Source: Streptosporangium amethystogenes | Lineage (GTDB): Bacteria; Actinomycetota; Actinomycetes; Streptosporangiales; Streptosporangiaceae | DNA length: 64,000 nucleotides | Reading direction: 5' to 3' | NCBI RefSeq assembly: GCF_000721075.1 | Contig: NZ_JOEQ01000029.1 | Span: 1 to 64,000 of the forward strand | Shown: positions 56,745-64,000 of the stretch, in pieces | Layout: each line of letters begins with the position of its first letter | Position numbering within the stretch: position 1 is the stretch's first letter | The notes under the pieces: generated by a model | What the model was told of the DNA's origin: nothing | The model's input: only the letters and a program-made list of their open reading frames with translations | Databases searched by the model: none | Made by a program: the position numbers and the translations under genes

Positions 56745-59133
56745 GCGCCATCGCCGGGATCGCGATGCCCGAGTCGTTCATCAGGAAGCCGATCAGCGCG
56801 CAGGCCAGCGCGCCGATCAGCCCGGCGCGCAGCGCGGGCGAGAGCGCGTAGGCCCGGCCCAGGGCCGAGGCACCCCATCGTGAGGGGCGGTCGAGCACCA
56901 GGAACAGGAACGCCAGCGCGACCAGCGTGAGCAGGGACAGTGACCAGTTGCCGACCGTGACCCCGATCATCGCGCCGAACTTGCGGCCGATGACGGTCCA
57001 TGCCTCCCCGTCCAGCACCTGCTGGACGAAGGCGCCCAGGTGGGTGCGCTGGTCGGCGGGTCTGCGCCAGTCGGCGACCGCGATGGTGCCGATCAGCAGG
57101 ACACCCGCCAGACCGGCCAGCCCCAGCTTGACCGGTGAGACCCGCCCACCGGCCAGCAGGATCACGAAGACGGCGACCCCCACCAGGAACGCCGGGACCC
57201 CGCCGAAGTCGGCGCCCCAGGTGGGCCAGCCGTCGGCGAACACCGCCAGCCCCCCGTACGCCACGCACACCGTGAGCGCGAGCCGGCGCCGGCCGCGTGA
57301 GATCAGCCACTGGGCCGTCCCGGCCAGGGCCAGGATCGTACCGGCGGAGTAGACGGCGAAGGCGATGTTGCCGAACCCGTAGAAGCGCCCGCCGGTCACC
57401 GGCTCGTAGCCGGTGACCGCGTTCACCTGGAGCACCGAGCCGGTCATCACGTCGGCCAGCAGCGCCGTCGAGGTGATGGCGGCGACCACGGTCAACGGGC
57501 CCAGCGGGTGCGTCCGCCATGGCCCGGCGAACGCCACCCCCGTGATCACGCAGGCGAATCCGAGGATCGTCACGATCACCGCGGCCATCGGGGCGGGCAG
57601 GCTCCACCAGGGGACGAGTTGCGCCAGGAAGGTGGAGACCGCGATCGCCCCGCTGACCACGGCGACGACCTGGACGGCGGTCAGGGCCCGGGAGCCGCCC
57701 CAGCCCCGCCGGATCGCGACGGCGGCCAGCAGGTAGAACAGGATCTGCACCGCCACGAACACCGCGAAGAACGGCCCGCGTACCTCGCGCAGTACCTGGC
57801 TCGCCAGGTCGTCGTCCGCCAGCTTCCGCACGGTCGCCGCGACCGGCTCCCCGCTCGGCTCCTGGCCCTGCCAGGCGCGGCCGACGACCCCGTTCGGGGC
57901 CCGCAGGCCCAGCAGGTCGATCGCGGTGGCGGTCAGGTCGGTGTTGGCGACCAGGCCGTCCTGGCGGGTGGAGGCGGCGGTGAGGTAGCCGCGCGGGTAC
58001 GGCTCACCAGCGGGAGACGGGCCCCGGGCGATCGCCACGTGCAGGTGCGGCGCGATCGAGGTGTCGGCCAGGCCGCCGAGCAGGACCGTGGTCCCGCCGT
58101 CCGTCGTGGCGGGTGGAGTGCTGCCGGGTGTCTTCCCGGCTTCCGGAGCCGGTGTGGCCTCGGGGACCTGCGTGGTTTCGGGAGCCCGCGTGGTTTCGGA
58201 GGTCGGCGTGGAGGACGTCGCCGGGGCGGCGGCGGCCGCGCGTGGCGGGGGCAGGCGGTCGAGGACCGTGCCCACCACGCGGTCGGCTCTGGCCACGGCC
58301 TCCCGCCTGACCTGAGCGGTCATCGAGGCCGGGACGCCGTCCGGGGTGAGGCCGCCGCCGATCCAGGCCCTGGCCAGGTCGTCGGCCTCCACCACGATCA
58401 GCCCGTACGGGGACAGCTCGCCGAGTTCTTCGATGTTCGCCGCGTATTTCGCGATTTTTCCTGATGTGTCGGCGGCGGCGAGCGCGGCCCCCGGCCCGAC
58501 GGCGGCGACCTTCAGGCCCGCTCCGACCGCGAGCCGGCCCAGCTGCCCGAGGACCGGCCGGTAGGCGGTGGTGGCGTTGAAAGCGGACAGCTCGTCCCAG
58601 CCGGGCACGCTCGCCCCGCCGCCGGAGGTCGCCTCCGGCGTGCGCGGCAGCGCGCAGCCCGCGCCCGGGGCACCCGCCCGCTGGCCCGCGGAGACCGTCA
58701 GCCAGCCCGCCACCGGGCAGGTGATCCCCCGATCCGGCGGTGGGACCGCCCGGGTGGACATGGAGGCGGACCCGCCCTCGCCCGCGAGCCTCCACAGGTT
58801 CGGGGTCCGCTCCGGGTCCAGGTCACTCCACTCCAGCCCCGGTACCCCGATGACCACGACCCGCTCGGGAGGCACCCTCGCCACCGAGGCGCTCGCCGTA
58901 CCGGCGTCAAAGGCTCCCAGGAGCCCGCAGACCGCGGCCAGCAGCAGCGACATGGTGATCAGCACGGTCCTGGAGAACCCCGTTTTCTTTACCGAGCCGC
59001 GTCTTCCGTACCGGATGACGACTTCGGCGGGCGGGGTCCCGGTGGGCAGGGGGCGTCTGGGCCGCGTCGCGGTACCGGGCGTCCCGGTGGCGGCCGGGCG
59101 TGCGAGCCCGCGACCGCGCGGTGTCGAAGCCAT
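56626..59133 (-). CDS. large membrane protein with alkaline-phosphatase-like domain
   Basis: An 835-residue protein: basic cytosolic N-terminus, one membrane helix (about 57-75), an extracytoplasmic alkaline-phosphatase/sulfatase-like domain (about 88-420: RVVVIGVPGLEWSDLDPERTPNLWRLAGEG, DLLGLRAPNGVVGRAW) broken by a Thr/Ala/Pro-rich insert near 300-340, then about ten membrane helices (445-815). Proteins of this design are found in actinobacterial envelope loci and may move phospho-groups on glycolipids; the function is unproven. The 3' end overlaps the MptB-like gene by 119 bp. The ATG follows AGGGGAA. Confidence 0.85.
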   Translation of the reverse strand: MASTPRGRGLARPAATGTPGTATRPRRPLPTGTPPAEVVIRYGRRGSVKKTGFSRTVLITMSLLLAAVCGLLGAFDAGTASASVARVPPERVVVIGVPGLEWSDLDPERTPNLWRLAGEGGSASMSTRAVPPPDRGITCPVAGWLTVSAGQRAGAPGAGCALPRTPEATSGGGASVPGWDELSAFNATTAYRPVLGQLGRLAVGAGLKVAAVGPGAALAAADTSGKIAKYAANIEELGELSPYGLIVVEADDLARAWIGGGLTPDGVPASMTAQVRREAVARADRVVGTVLDRLPPPRAAAAAPATSSTPTSETTRAPETTQVPEATPAPEAGKTPGSTPPATTDGGTTVLLGGLADTSIAPHLHVAIARGPSPAGEPYPRGYLTAASTRQDGLVANTDLTATAIDLLGLRAPNGVVGRAWQGQEPSGEPVAATVRKLADDDLASQVLREVRGPFFAVFVAVQILFYLLAAVAIRRGWGGSRALTAVQVVAVVSGAIAVSTFLAQLVPWWSLPAPMAAVIVTILGFACVITGVAFAGPWRTHPLGPLTVVAAITSTALLADVMTGSVLQVNAVTGYEPVTGGRFYGFGNIAFAVYSAGTILALAGTAQWLISRGRRRLALTVCVAYGGLAVFADGWPTWGADFGGVPAFLVGVAVFVILLAGGRVSPVKLGLAGLAGVLLIGTIAVADWRRPADQRTHLGAFVQQVLDGEAWTVIGRKFGAMIGVTVGNWSLSLLTLVALAFLFLVLDRPSRWGASALGRAYALSPALRAGLIGALACALIGFLMNDSGIAIPAMALTVAVPLTLAASVRALALSPPSTPGRSSTPAASTAPPAP

Positions 59134-59196
59134 CCGTTCCCCTGTCCGTATCCGTCGGGCGGCCGTTTCCCCGGCCCCACGGTAGCCTGCCTGCTC

Positions 59197-60537
59197 GTGA
59201 GGACTGGCGAGGTGACCACGGCCGGACGACGCACGTGGACGTGGCCGACATGGTCGAGGTGGCTACCGTGGCTGCCCGCGCTGCTGCTGGTCGCCGCGGC
59301 GGCGGCCCCGCTGGTGCTCTACTGGCTGGGCAACGTGGACGACCAGCGCCTGGTCGACCTGGATGTGTACCGTACCGGCGGGGAGGCGGTGCTGGAGGGC
59401 CGGTCCGTCTACGGGTTCGTCACCCCGGCGCCGCAGTTGCTGCCCTTCACCTACCCGCCGGTGGCCGCCCTGCTGGCCACCCCGCTGGCGGCGGTGTCAT
59501 GGCCGGCGGCGCAGTGGGCGTGGACGGCACTGATCTTCCTGACCCTGGCGGTCACCGTCGGGTTCTCCTTCCGTGCCTCGCTCAACGGGACGGGCATCCG
59601 GGGCGCGACGCCGGTCCCGCCGAGTGGGCCGGGCCGGGCGGGCGGTCTGGAGAGACCGCGCGCGATGGACCGGCTGTGGGCGCCGCTGCTGTTCGCCGTC
59701 CTGATGATCGCGTGCACCTATCTGATGCCGATCAGGGACCAGGTCCGCTTCGGCCAGGTGGACATCCTGCTCGTCGCGCTCTGCCTGGCCGACTGCGTGG
59801 CCAGACGCCCGGTGTGGCCGCGCGGCATGCTGATCGGCCTGGCCACCGCGGTCAAGCTCACCCCCGGCGTCTTCCTGATCTACCTCCTCATCACCGGTTT
59901 CGGCCCCGGGGCGAGGCGGGACCAACGCGACACCTTCCTCGTCGCCGCGCTCACCGCCGCACTGCTGACCCTGCTGCCGTTCCTGGTGATCCCGGCGGAC
60001 GCCGCCGACTTCTGGTTTCGCGCGCTGCTCGACCCCGAGCGGCTCGGTGCCAACGCCGCGACCACCAACCAGTCGATGCGCGGCATGCTCATCCGGCTCT
60101 ACCTGCCCGACGCGCTGACCAGACTGCTCTGGGTGGCACTGGTCGCGGTGGTCGCCTGGTACGGCTTCCGCCACGCCCGCAGGGCGCTGCTCGACGGGCA
60201 CCCGGTGGCCGGGGTCGCCCTGGTCGGGCTGATGGCGGTGCTGCTCTCCCCGGTCGCCTGGATCCACCACCTGGCCTGGGTGGTCGTGGTGCTCGGGGCG
60301 CTGGCCGGCGACGGGCGCGACCCGGTCAGGGTCCGGGTGGCCGCCGGGGTCTGGCTCTACTACGTGCTGCCGATCCCCTGGTGGGGAGTGACGATCAAGG
60401 CGGCGGAGATCCCGGTGCTCAGCCCCGTTCTTGGCAAGATCGTGCAGAACGGGTTCGGGCTGGGCGCGCTTTTCCTGGTCTGGCTGCTGGGGGTTTGGCT
60501 GCCCAGACGGAGAGCGACATTCCAGGCACTCCGCTGA
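59197..60537 (+). CDS. GT87 (DUF2029) polyprenyl-phosphosugar glycosyltransferase
   Basis: A 446-residue GT-C membrane enzyme with about ten helices. DUF2029 landmarks are DLDVYRTGGEAVLEGRSVYG (catalytic Asp region in loop 1), FTYPPVAALLATPLA, VRFGQVDILLVALCLAD, GLATAVKLTPGVFLIYLL and SPVAWIHHLAWVV. Actinobacterial GT87 enzymes transfer mannose or arabinose from polyprenyl phosphate to lipoglycans. A GTG at 59197 starts it, 63 bp from the divergent phosphatase-like gene, so the two may share regulation. Confidence 0.9.
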   Translation: MRTGEVTTAGRRTWTWPTWSRWLPWLPALLLVAAAAAPLVLYWLGNVDDQRLVDLDVYRTGGEAVLEGRSVYGFVTPAPQLLPFTYPPVAALLATPLAAVSWPAAQWAWTALIFLTLAVTVGFSFRASLNGTGIRGATPVPPSGPGRAGGLERPRAMDRLWAPLLFAVLMIACTYLMPIRDQVRFGQVDILLVALCLADCVARRPVWPRGMLIGLATAVKLTPGVFLIYLLITGFGPGARRDQRDTFLVAALTAALLTLLPFLVIPADAADFWFRALLDPERLGANAATTNQSMRGMLIRLYLPDALTRLLWVALVAVVAWYGFRHARRALLDGHPVAGVALVGLMAVLLSPVAWIHHLAWVVVVLGALAGDGRDPVRVRVAAGVWLYYVLPIPWWGVTIKAAEIPVLSPVLGKIVQNGFGLGALFLVWLLGVWLPRRRATFQALR

Positions 60538-60696
60538 TACGGAGTGACCCGTGGTGTGAAATGACCAAGTTTGATGTGACTTGTGAAGTGAAGTGGCTTA
60601 ATGCGGAGCGATCTCGGGCGGTCGTGGAGAGGACCAAGCGGTCCGAAGGTGCGATCTTGGGCGCATTTTTCGACAGCCGCCGGATAACCTGAGGTC

Positions 60697-61617
60697 ATGC
60701 CGAAATTCGCTTACCTGGGACCGGAGGGAACCTTCACCGAAGAGGCCCTGCGTATCCTGGCGCCGAAGGCCGAGCGTCTGCCGAGCCCGAACATCACCGC
60801 GGCGCTTGAAGCGGTCCGGAGTGGCGAGGCGGACGGAGCGGTCGTCCCGCTGGAGAACTCGCTCGAAGGCGCCATCACCACGACCCTTGACGAGCTCGCC
60901 CAGGGTGAGCCGCTGCTCATCACCGCGGAACTGCTGCTCCCCGTCGAGTTCTCGCTCCTGGTGCGCCCCGGCACCGAGATGGGACACATCAAGAGGGTCT
61001 TCACCCACCCGGCGGCCATCACCCAGTGCCGCAACTTCACCGCCCGCGAGCTGCCCGACGCCGTGGTGGTCGCCGCCCCGTCGACGGCGGCGGCAGCGCA
61101 GGAGGTCGCGATCCCCGGCTCGCCGTACGACGCGGCCATCGCCGCGCGCATCGCCGGTGAGCACTACGGCCTCGTCCAGCTCGCGACCGGGATCGGCGAC
61201 CGCACCGACACCGTGACCAGGTTCGTCCGGGTGACACGTCCCAGCCCGCTGCCCGAGCCGACCGGTGCCGACCGAACCTCCCTGGTGGTCTTCCTGGCCG
61301 ACGACCACCCGGGCGCGCTGCTGGAGATGCTGACCGAGTTCTCCGTCCGCGGCGTCAACCTGTCCCGCATCGAGTCGCGGCCCACCGGTGACGGTATCGG
61401 CCGCTATTTCTTCCACTTCGACTTCGAGGGCCACGTCGCCGACGCCCGGGTCGGCGAGGCGATCTCCGGTCTGCACCGGATCTCCGCCAAGGTGCGCTTC
61501 CTGGGCAGCTACCCGCGCGCCGACGCCTTCGCGCCGCAGATCAAGCGCGGTACGAACAACGACGACTTCGCCGAGGCCGTCGCCTGGCTCGACAGGATCC
61601 GTACCGGCCAGAGCTGA
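60697..61617 (+). CDS. pheA: prephenate dehydratase
   Basis: A 306-residue enzyme of phenylalanine synthesis that turns prephenate into phenylpyruvate. The catalytic domain (1-185) starts KFAYLGPEGTFTEEA and holds the TRF motif in DTVTRFVRV. The C-terminal ACT domain (about 195-275) has GALLEMLTEFSVRGVNLSRIESRP, whose ESRP motif binds Phe for feedback inhibition. There is no chorismate mutase domain. It is 62 bp upstream of serS, an order conserved in actinobacteria. The 159 bp before it show no gene. Confidence 0.95.
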   Translation: MPKFAYLGPEGTFTEEALRILAPKAERLPSPNITAALEAVRSGEADGAVVPLENSLEGAITTTLDELAQGEPLLITAELLLPVEFSLLVRPGTEMGHIKRVFTHPAAITQCRNFTARELPDAVVVAAPSTAAAAQEVAIPGSPYDAAIAARIAGEHYGLVQLATGIGDRTDTVTRFVRVTRPSPLPEPTGADRTSLVVFLADDHPGALLEMLTEFSVRGVNLSRIESRPTGDGIGRYFFHFDFEGHVADARVGEAISGLHRISAKVRFLGSYPRADAFAPQIKRGTNNDDFAEAVAWLDRIRTGQS

Positions 61618-61679
61618 TCGTCGGCCGGTACGGAGCAAACCGGGCGCGGACGCGAGCCGTACCTCGGTAGCCTGTGACT

Positions 61680-62942
61680 GTGATTGACCTGCGTACCCTT
61701 CGTGAGGATCCGGACCGGCTACGGGCGTCGCAGCGTGCCCGCGGTGAGGACGACTCTGTCGTCGACACGCTGCTCGACCTTGATGAGCGCCGACGTGGCG
61801 CGCTGAGCCGTTTCGAGACGCTCCGCGCCGAGCAGAAGACCGTCGGCAAGTCGGTCTCCCGCGCCTCGGGGGAGGAGAAGGCGAGCCTGCTGGAGCGGGC
61901 CAAGGACCTCTCCTCGCAGGTCAAGTCGGCCGAGGCCGAGGCGGAGAAGCTCGCCGCCGAGCTCGATGAGCTGATCTACACGGTGCCCAACCTGGTGGAG
62001 GAGGGCGCTCCGGAGGGCGGTGAGGACGACTACGTCGTCCTGGAGGAGATCGGCGAGAAGCCGTCCTTCGACTTCGAGCCCAGAGACCACCTGGAGCTCG
62101 GCGAGTTGCTCGGCGCCATCGACATGGAGCGCGGCGCGAAGGTGTCGGGCTCGCGGTTCTTCTTCCTGCGGGGCGTCGGCGCGCGGCTTCAGCTCGGGCT
62201 GCTCAACATGGCCATGCAGCAGGCGATCGAGGCGGGCTTCGTCCCGATGATCACGCCCGTGCTGGTCAAGCCGGAGTCGATGAAGGGCACCGGTTTCCTC
62301 GGCGCCCACGCCAGCGAGGTCTACCACCTGCCCGACGACGACCTGTTCCTGGTCGGCACGAGCGAGGTGCCGATGGCGGCCTACCACGGCGACGAGATCC
62401 TGGACGGCTCCGCGCTGCCGTACCGCTACGCGGGATGGTCCTCGTGCTTCCGCCGCGAGGCCGGCTCGTACGGCAAGGACACCCGGGGCGTCATCCGGGT
62501 CCACCAGTTCGACAAGGTGGAGATGTTCTCCTATGTCCGGCCGGAGGAGGCGCACGCCGAGCACCTGCGCCTGCTCGACTGGGAGAAGGAGATGCTGGCC
62601 AAGGTCGAGCTGCCCTACCGGGTGATCGACACCGCGGCCGGAGACCTGGGTACCTCGGCCGCCCGGAAGTTCGACTGCGAGGCGTGGGTGCCGAGCCAGG
62701 GGCGCTACCGCGAGCTCACCTCGACCTCCAACTGCACCGACTTCCAGGCCCGTCGCCTCGGGGTGCGTTTCCGCGAGTCCGGTGGCAAACCCCAGCACGT
62801 GGCCACCCTGAACGGCACGCTGGCCACCACCCGCTGGATCGTCGCGATCCTGGAGAACCACCAGCAGGCCGACGGCTCCGTCGTACTGCCCAAGGCCCTG
62901 CGCCCGTACGTCGGCCTCGACGTACTCGAACCCGTCAGGTAG
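61680..62942 (+). CDS. serS: serine--tRNA ligase
   Basis: A 420-residue class II synthetase. The N-terminal coiled-coil arm (about 25-105) binds the long variable arm of tRNA-Ser. The catalytic core has motif 2 ([34 protein letters not shown]) and motif 3 ([19 protein letters not shown]). I chose GTG at 61680 because the family begins [17 protein letters not shown] at 61668-61673 lies six bases before it, so the mRNA is probably leaderless. No T-box is present. Confidence 0.95.
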   Translation: MIDLRTLREDPDRLRASQRARGEDDSVVDTLLDLDERRRGALSRFETLRAEQKTVGKSVSRASGEEKASLLERAKDLSSQVKSAEAEAEKLAAELDELIYTVPNLVEEGAPEGGEDDYVVLEEIGEKPSFDFEPRDHLELGELLGAIDMERGAKVSGSRFFFLRGVGARLQLGLLNMAMQQAIEAGFVPMITPVLVKPESMKGTGFLGAHASEVYHLPDDDLFLVGTSEVPMAAYHGDEILDGSALPYRYAGWSSCFRREAGSYGKDTRGVIRVHQFDKVEMFSYVRPEEAHAEHLRLLDWEKEMLAKVELPYRVIDTAAGDLGTSAARKFDCEAWVPSQGRYRELTSTSNCTDFQARRLGVRFRESGGKPQHVATLNGTLATTRWIVAILENHQQADGSVVLPKALRPYVGLDVLEPVR

Positions 62943-63054
62943 CCGCACGCGAAGGCCCCGACAGGCCCGCCGGATCCCGGAGTTCGCCGCACCCGCCGAG
63001 CCGGACGGTGCGACGGTCACCGGAACCCGTGCCATGGCCGGGGCCTTCACGCGT

Positions 63055-64000
63055 TCATGCCGCCCGACGCCTCTCCGCGTTCCTCGCGGCCGTCCAGCCG
63101 ATCAGGACCGATGTACCAACCCCGGAGCAGCCCGCGAACCAGGCGAGGAGCCTCGCCGTCGAGTAGTCGTCCGGGGTGCCGGACAGCCAGCCGGAGAAGA
63201 TCGTCCAGATGATGGCCGACGTGCAGACGGTGATGGCCGACAGTGTGGTCCAGGTCCAGGCCGGTACGCGTGCCTTGATCGCGGCGGTGGCCATGAGGGC
63301 CGCCGCGGTAAGGCCGCAGGCACTGCCGAACAGGAAGAACAAGGGGCTGATGAGGCTCTCCGACGGTTGGACAAAGAGGAATCCGAGCGCGGCGAGGACG
63401 TACGCGGTCGCCGCGAGGCCGCTGTCCTGTGGTTCGCGGCGGCGGGCGGCGGTCATGCCGACCATGAAGGCGAGCAGGCCGGTGAAGAGGCCGATGCGGT
63501 GCTCCACTCTCAGATCGATGTTCAGCGCGTCGAGCGGGACCGCCGCGTCGGAGTAGAAGCCGCCGGCCGAGAAGCCGTGCCGCCGCCAGGCTCCCCAAGG
63601 GCCGCGTACTGCGATGCCATCGGTGCCGTTGGCCACCACCACCACGTGGCCGTCGGGCACACGCTGCACCGCGATGGCGGTGGAACCCTGCCACGGCGGT
63701 GTGTAGGGGTGATCGTTGCTCCGGCGCAGAGCGTCCTCGCGTCCCTCGGTGACCCCCCACACCGTTTTCCAGCTCGTCCCGCCGTCCCGGGTCTCGTCGA
63801 CGCCCAGCCGCGGTGGGGAGACGCGGTAGCAGTGCCTCGGGTCGTCCGGCAGGCAGGCACGGGTGGCGGGTAAGGGCGGGACGGGCGGTGTCGCGGGCGC
63901 CTGAACGGGATCGGGCCGCATACTCCACGTCCGGCCGCCGTCTCGCGAGACGACGGCAGACGACGGGCCGAAGCGGGTGAAGACGGTGATCGATTCGCCG
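63055..64000 (-). CDS. BNR/Asp-box membrane protein, 5' part outside the window
   Basis: The frame stays open to the right edge, so the N-terminus is missing. At least two Asp-box (BNR) repeats are visible: SRDGGRTW just before residue M of the ATG at 63921 and TRDGGTSWKTVWG further on, as in sialidase-like beta-propellers. The C-terminal half has about five membrane helices (LFTGLLAFMVGMTAARR; LAATAYVLAALGFLFVQP; FFLFGSACGLTAAALMATAAI; TTLSAITVCTSAIIWTIFSGW; LLAWFAGCSGVGTSVLIGW). An exported propeller fused to a multi-helix membrane part is unusual; I know no name for it. No enzyme motif can be confirmed from this part. Confidence 0.75.
   Translation of the reverse strand, partial: GESITVFTRFGPSSAVVSRDGGRTWSMRPDPVQAPATPPVPPLPATRACLPDDPRHCYRVSPPRLGVDETRDGGTSWKTVWGVTEGREDALRRSNDHPYTPPWQGSTAIAVQRVPDGHVVVVANGTDGIAVRGPWGAWRRHGFSAGGFYSDAAVPLDALNIDLRVEHRIGLFTGLLAFMVGMTAARRREPQDSGLAATAYVLAALGFLFVQPSESLISPLFFLFGSACGLTAAALMATAAIKARVPAWTWTTLSAITVCTSAIIWTIFSGWLSGTPDDYSTARLLAWFAGCSGVGTSVLIGWTAARNAERRRAA

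Noticed and set aside
59100..60692. 530-codon plus-strand frame overlapping the GT87 gene
   Set aside because: Shadow frame with Arg/Gly/Ala bias; the GT87 frame has matching hydrophobic helices and family motifs.
60540..60696. Possible leader or attenuator before pheA
   Set aside because: No run of Phe codons in a short reading frame and no terminator/antiterminator pair could be seen.

Overview
The window is 64 kb of very GC-rich chromosomal DNA from an actinomycete. The best fit is a Streptosporangiaceae-type organism (Streptosporangium, Nonomuraea or a relative). This rests on base composition, many GTG and TTG starts, several apparently leaderless genes (a -10 box about 7 nt before the start codon), actinobacterial families (DUF5997, SCO6745, CGNR, DM13, SSI-type inhibitors, CrgA) and the conserved block fhaA-fhaB-pstP-rodA-pbpA-pknA-pknB beside tRNA-Leu, which normally lies near the chromosome origin. 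The genus is inference.

The left third (1-25.8 kb) is accessory. It holds a LysR-like ligand-binding protein divergent from a DUF5997 gene; a secreted GH30 xylanase with a CBM2 domain behind LacI-type palindromes; a GntR/TetR double-HTH regulator divergent from an FAD monooxygenase with a long inverted repeat between them; several regulator/effector pairs (CGNR-MFS, MarR-MFS, CGNR-SCO6745, PadR-SRPBCC); an SSI-type protease inhibitor; a small SepF paralogue; an L,D-transpeptidase; a Rieske protein downstream of a two-component system; and a possible lipid or steroid gene behind TetR-type operators. Three damaged genes (GntR, VOC and AraC fragments) lie between 3.8 and 9.5 kb, so this part has been reshuffled.

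The middle (25.9-43.2 kb) is conserved growth and envelope machinery. It runs cyclophilin, rhomboid protease, CrgA, class E sortase, a 52-residue membrane protein and a TrpG/PabA amidotransferase, all before the seven-gene minus-strand signalling and elongation operon. That operon couples Ser/Thr kinases, a PP2C phosphatase and FHA readers to a penicillin-binding protein and a SEDS polymerase. A tRNA-Leu(CAG), two CBS-domain CNNM/HlyC-type membrane proteins and an LCP cell-wall ligase follow.

The right part (43.3-64 kb) has a thiamine-salvage theme: TenA with its catalytic Cys, then a TPP riboswitch directly on a CytX/NCS1 permease. It also has signalling proteins (a soluble PAS-GAF-PAS histidine kinase, an RsbW-like ATPase, a STAS antagonist and an OmpR-type two-component pair), a YidC paralogue with two tiny partner genes, Ogt, and envelope glycosyltransferases (GT2, MptB-like, GT87) around a large phosphatase-fold membrane protein whose 3' end overlaps its convergent neighbour. 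It ends with pheA, serS and a BNR-repeat membrane protein cut by the window edge.

No CRISPR array, intact insertion sequence, phage or defence island was seen. The strongest unusual signals are regulatory: the TPP aptamer containing the permease ribosome binding site, the 11+11 bp operator of the GntR/TetR fusion, tandem KstR2-like and KstR-like operators, the 14 bp palindrome before the xylanase, and an OmpR-type repeat between a response regulator and a secreted protein.
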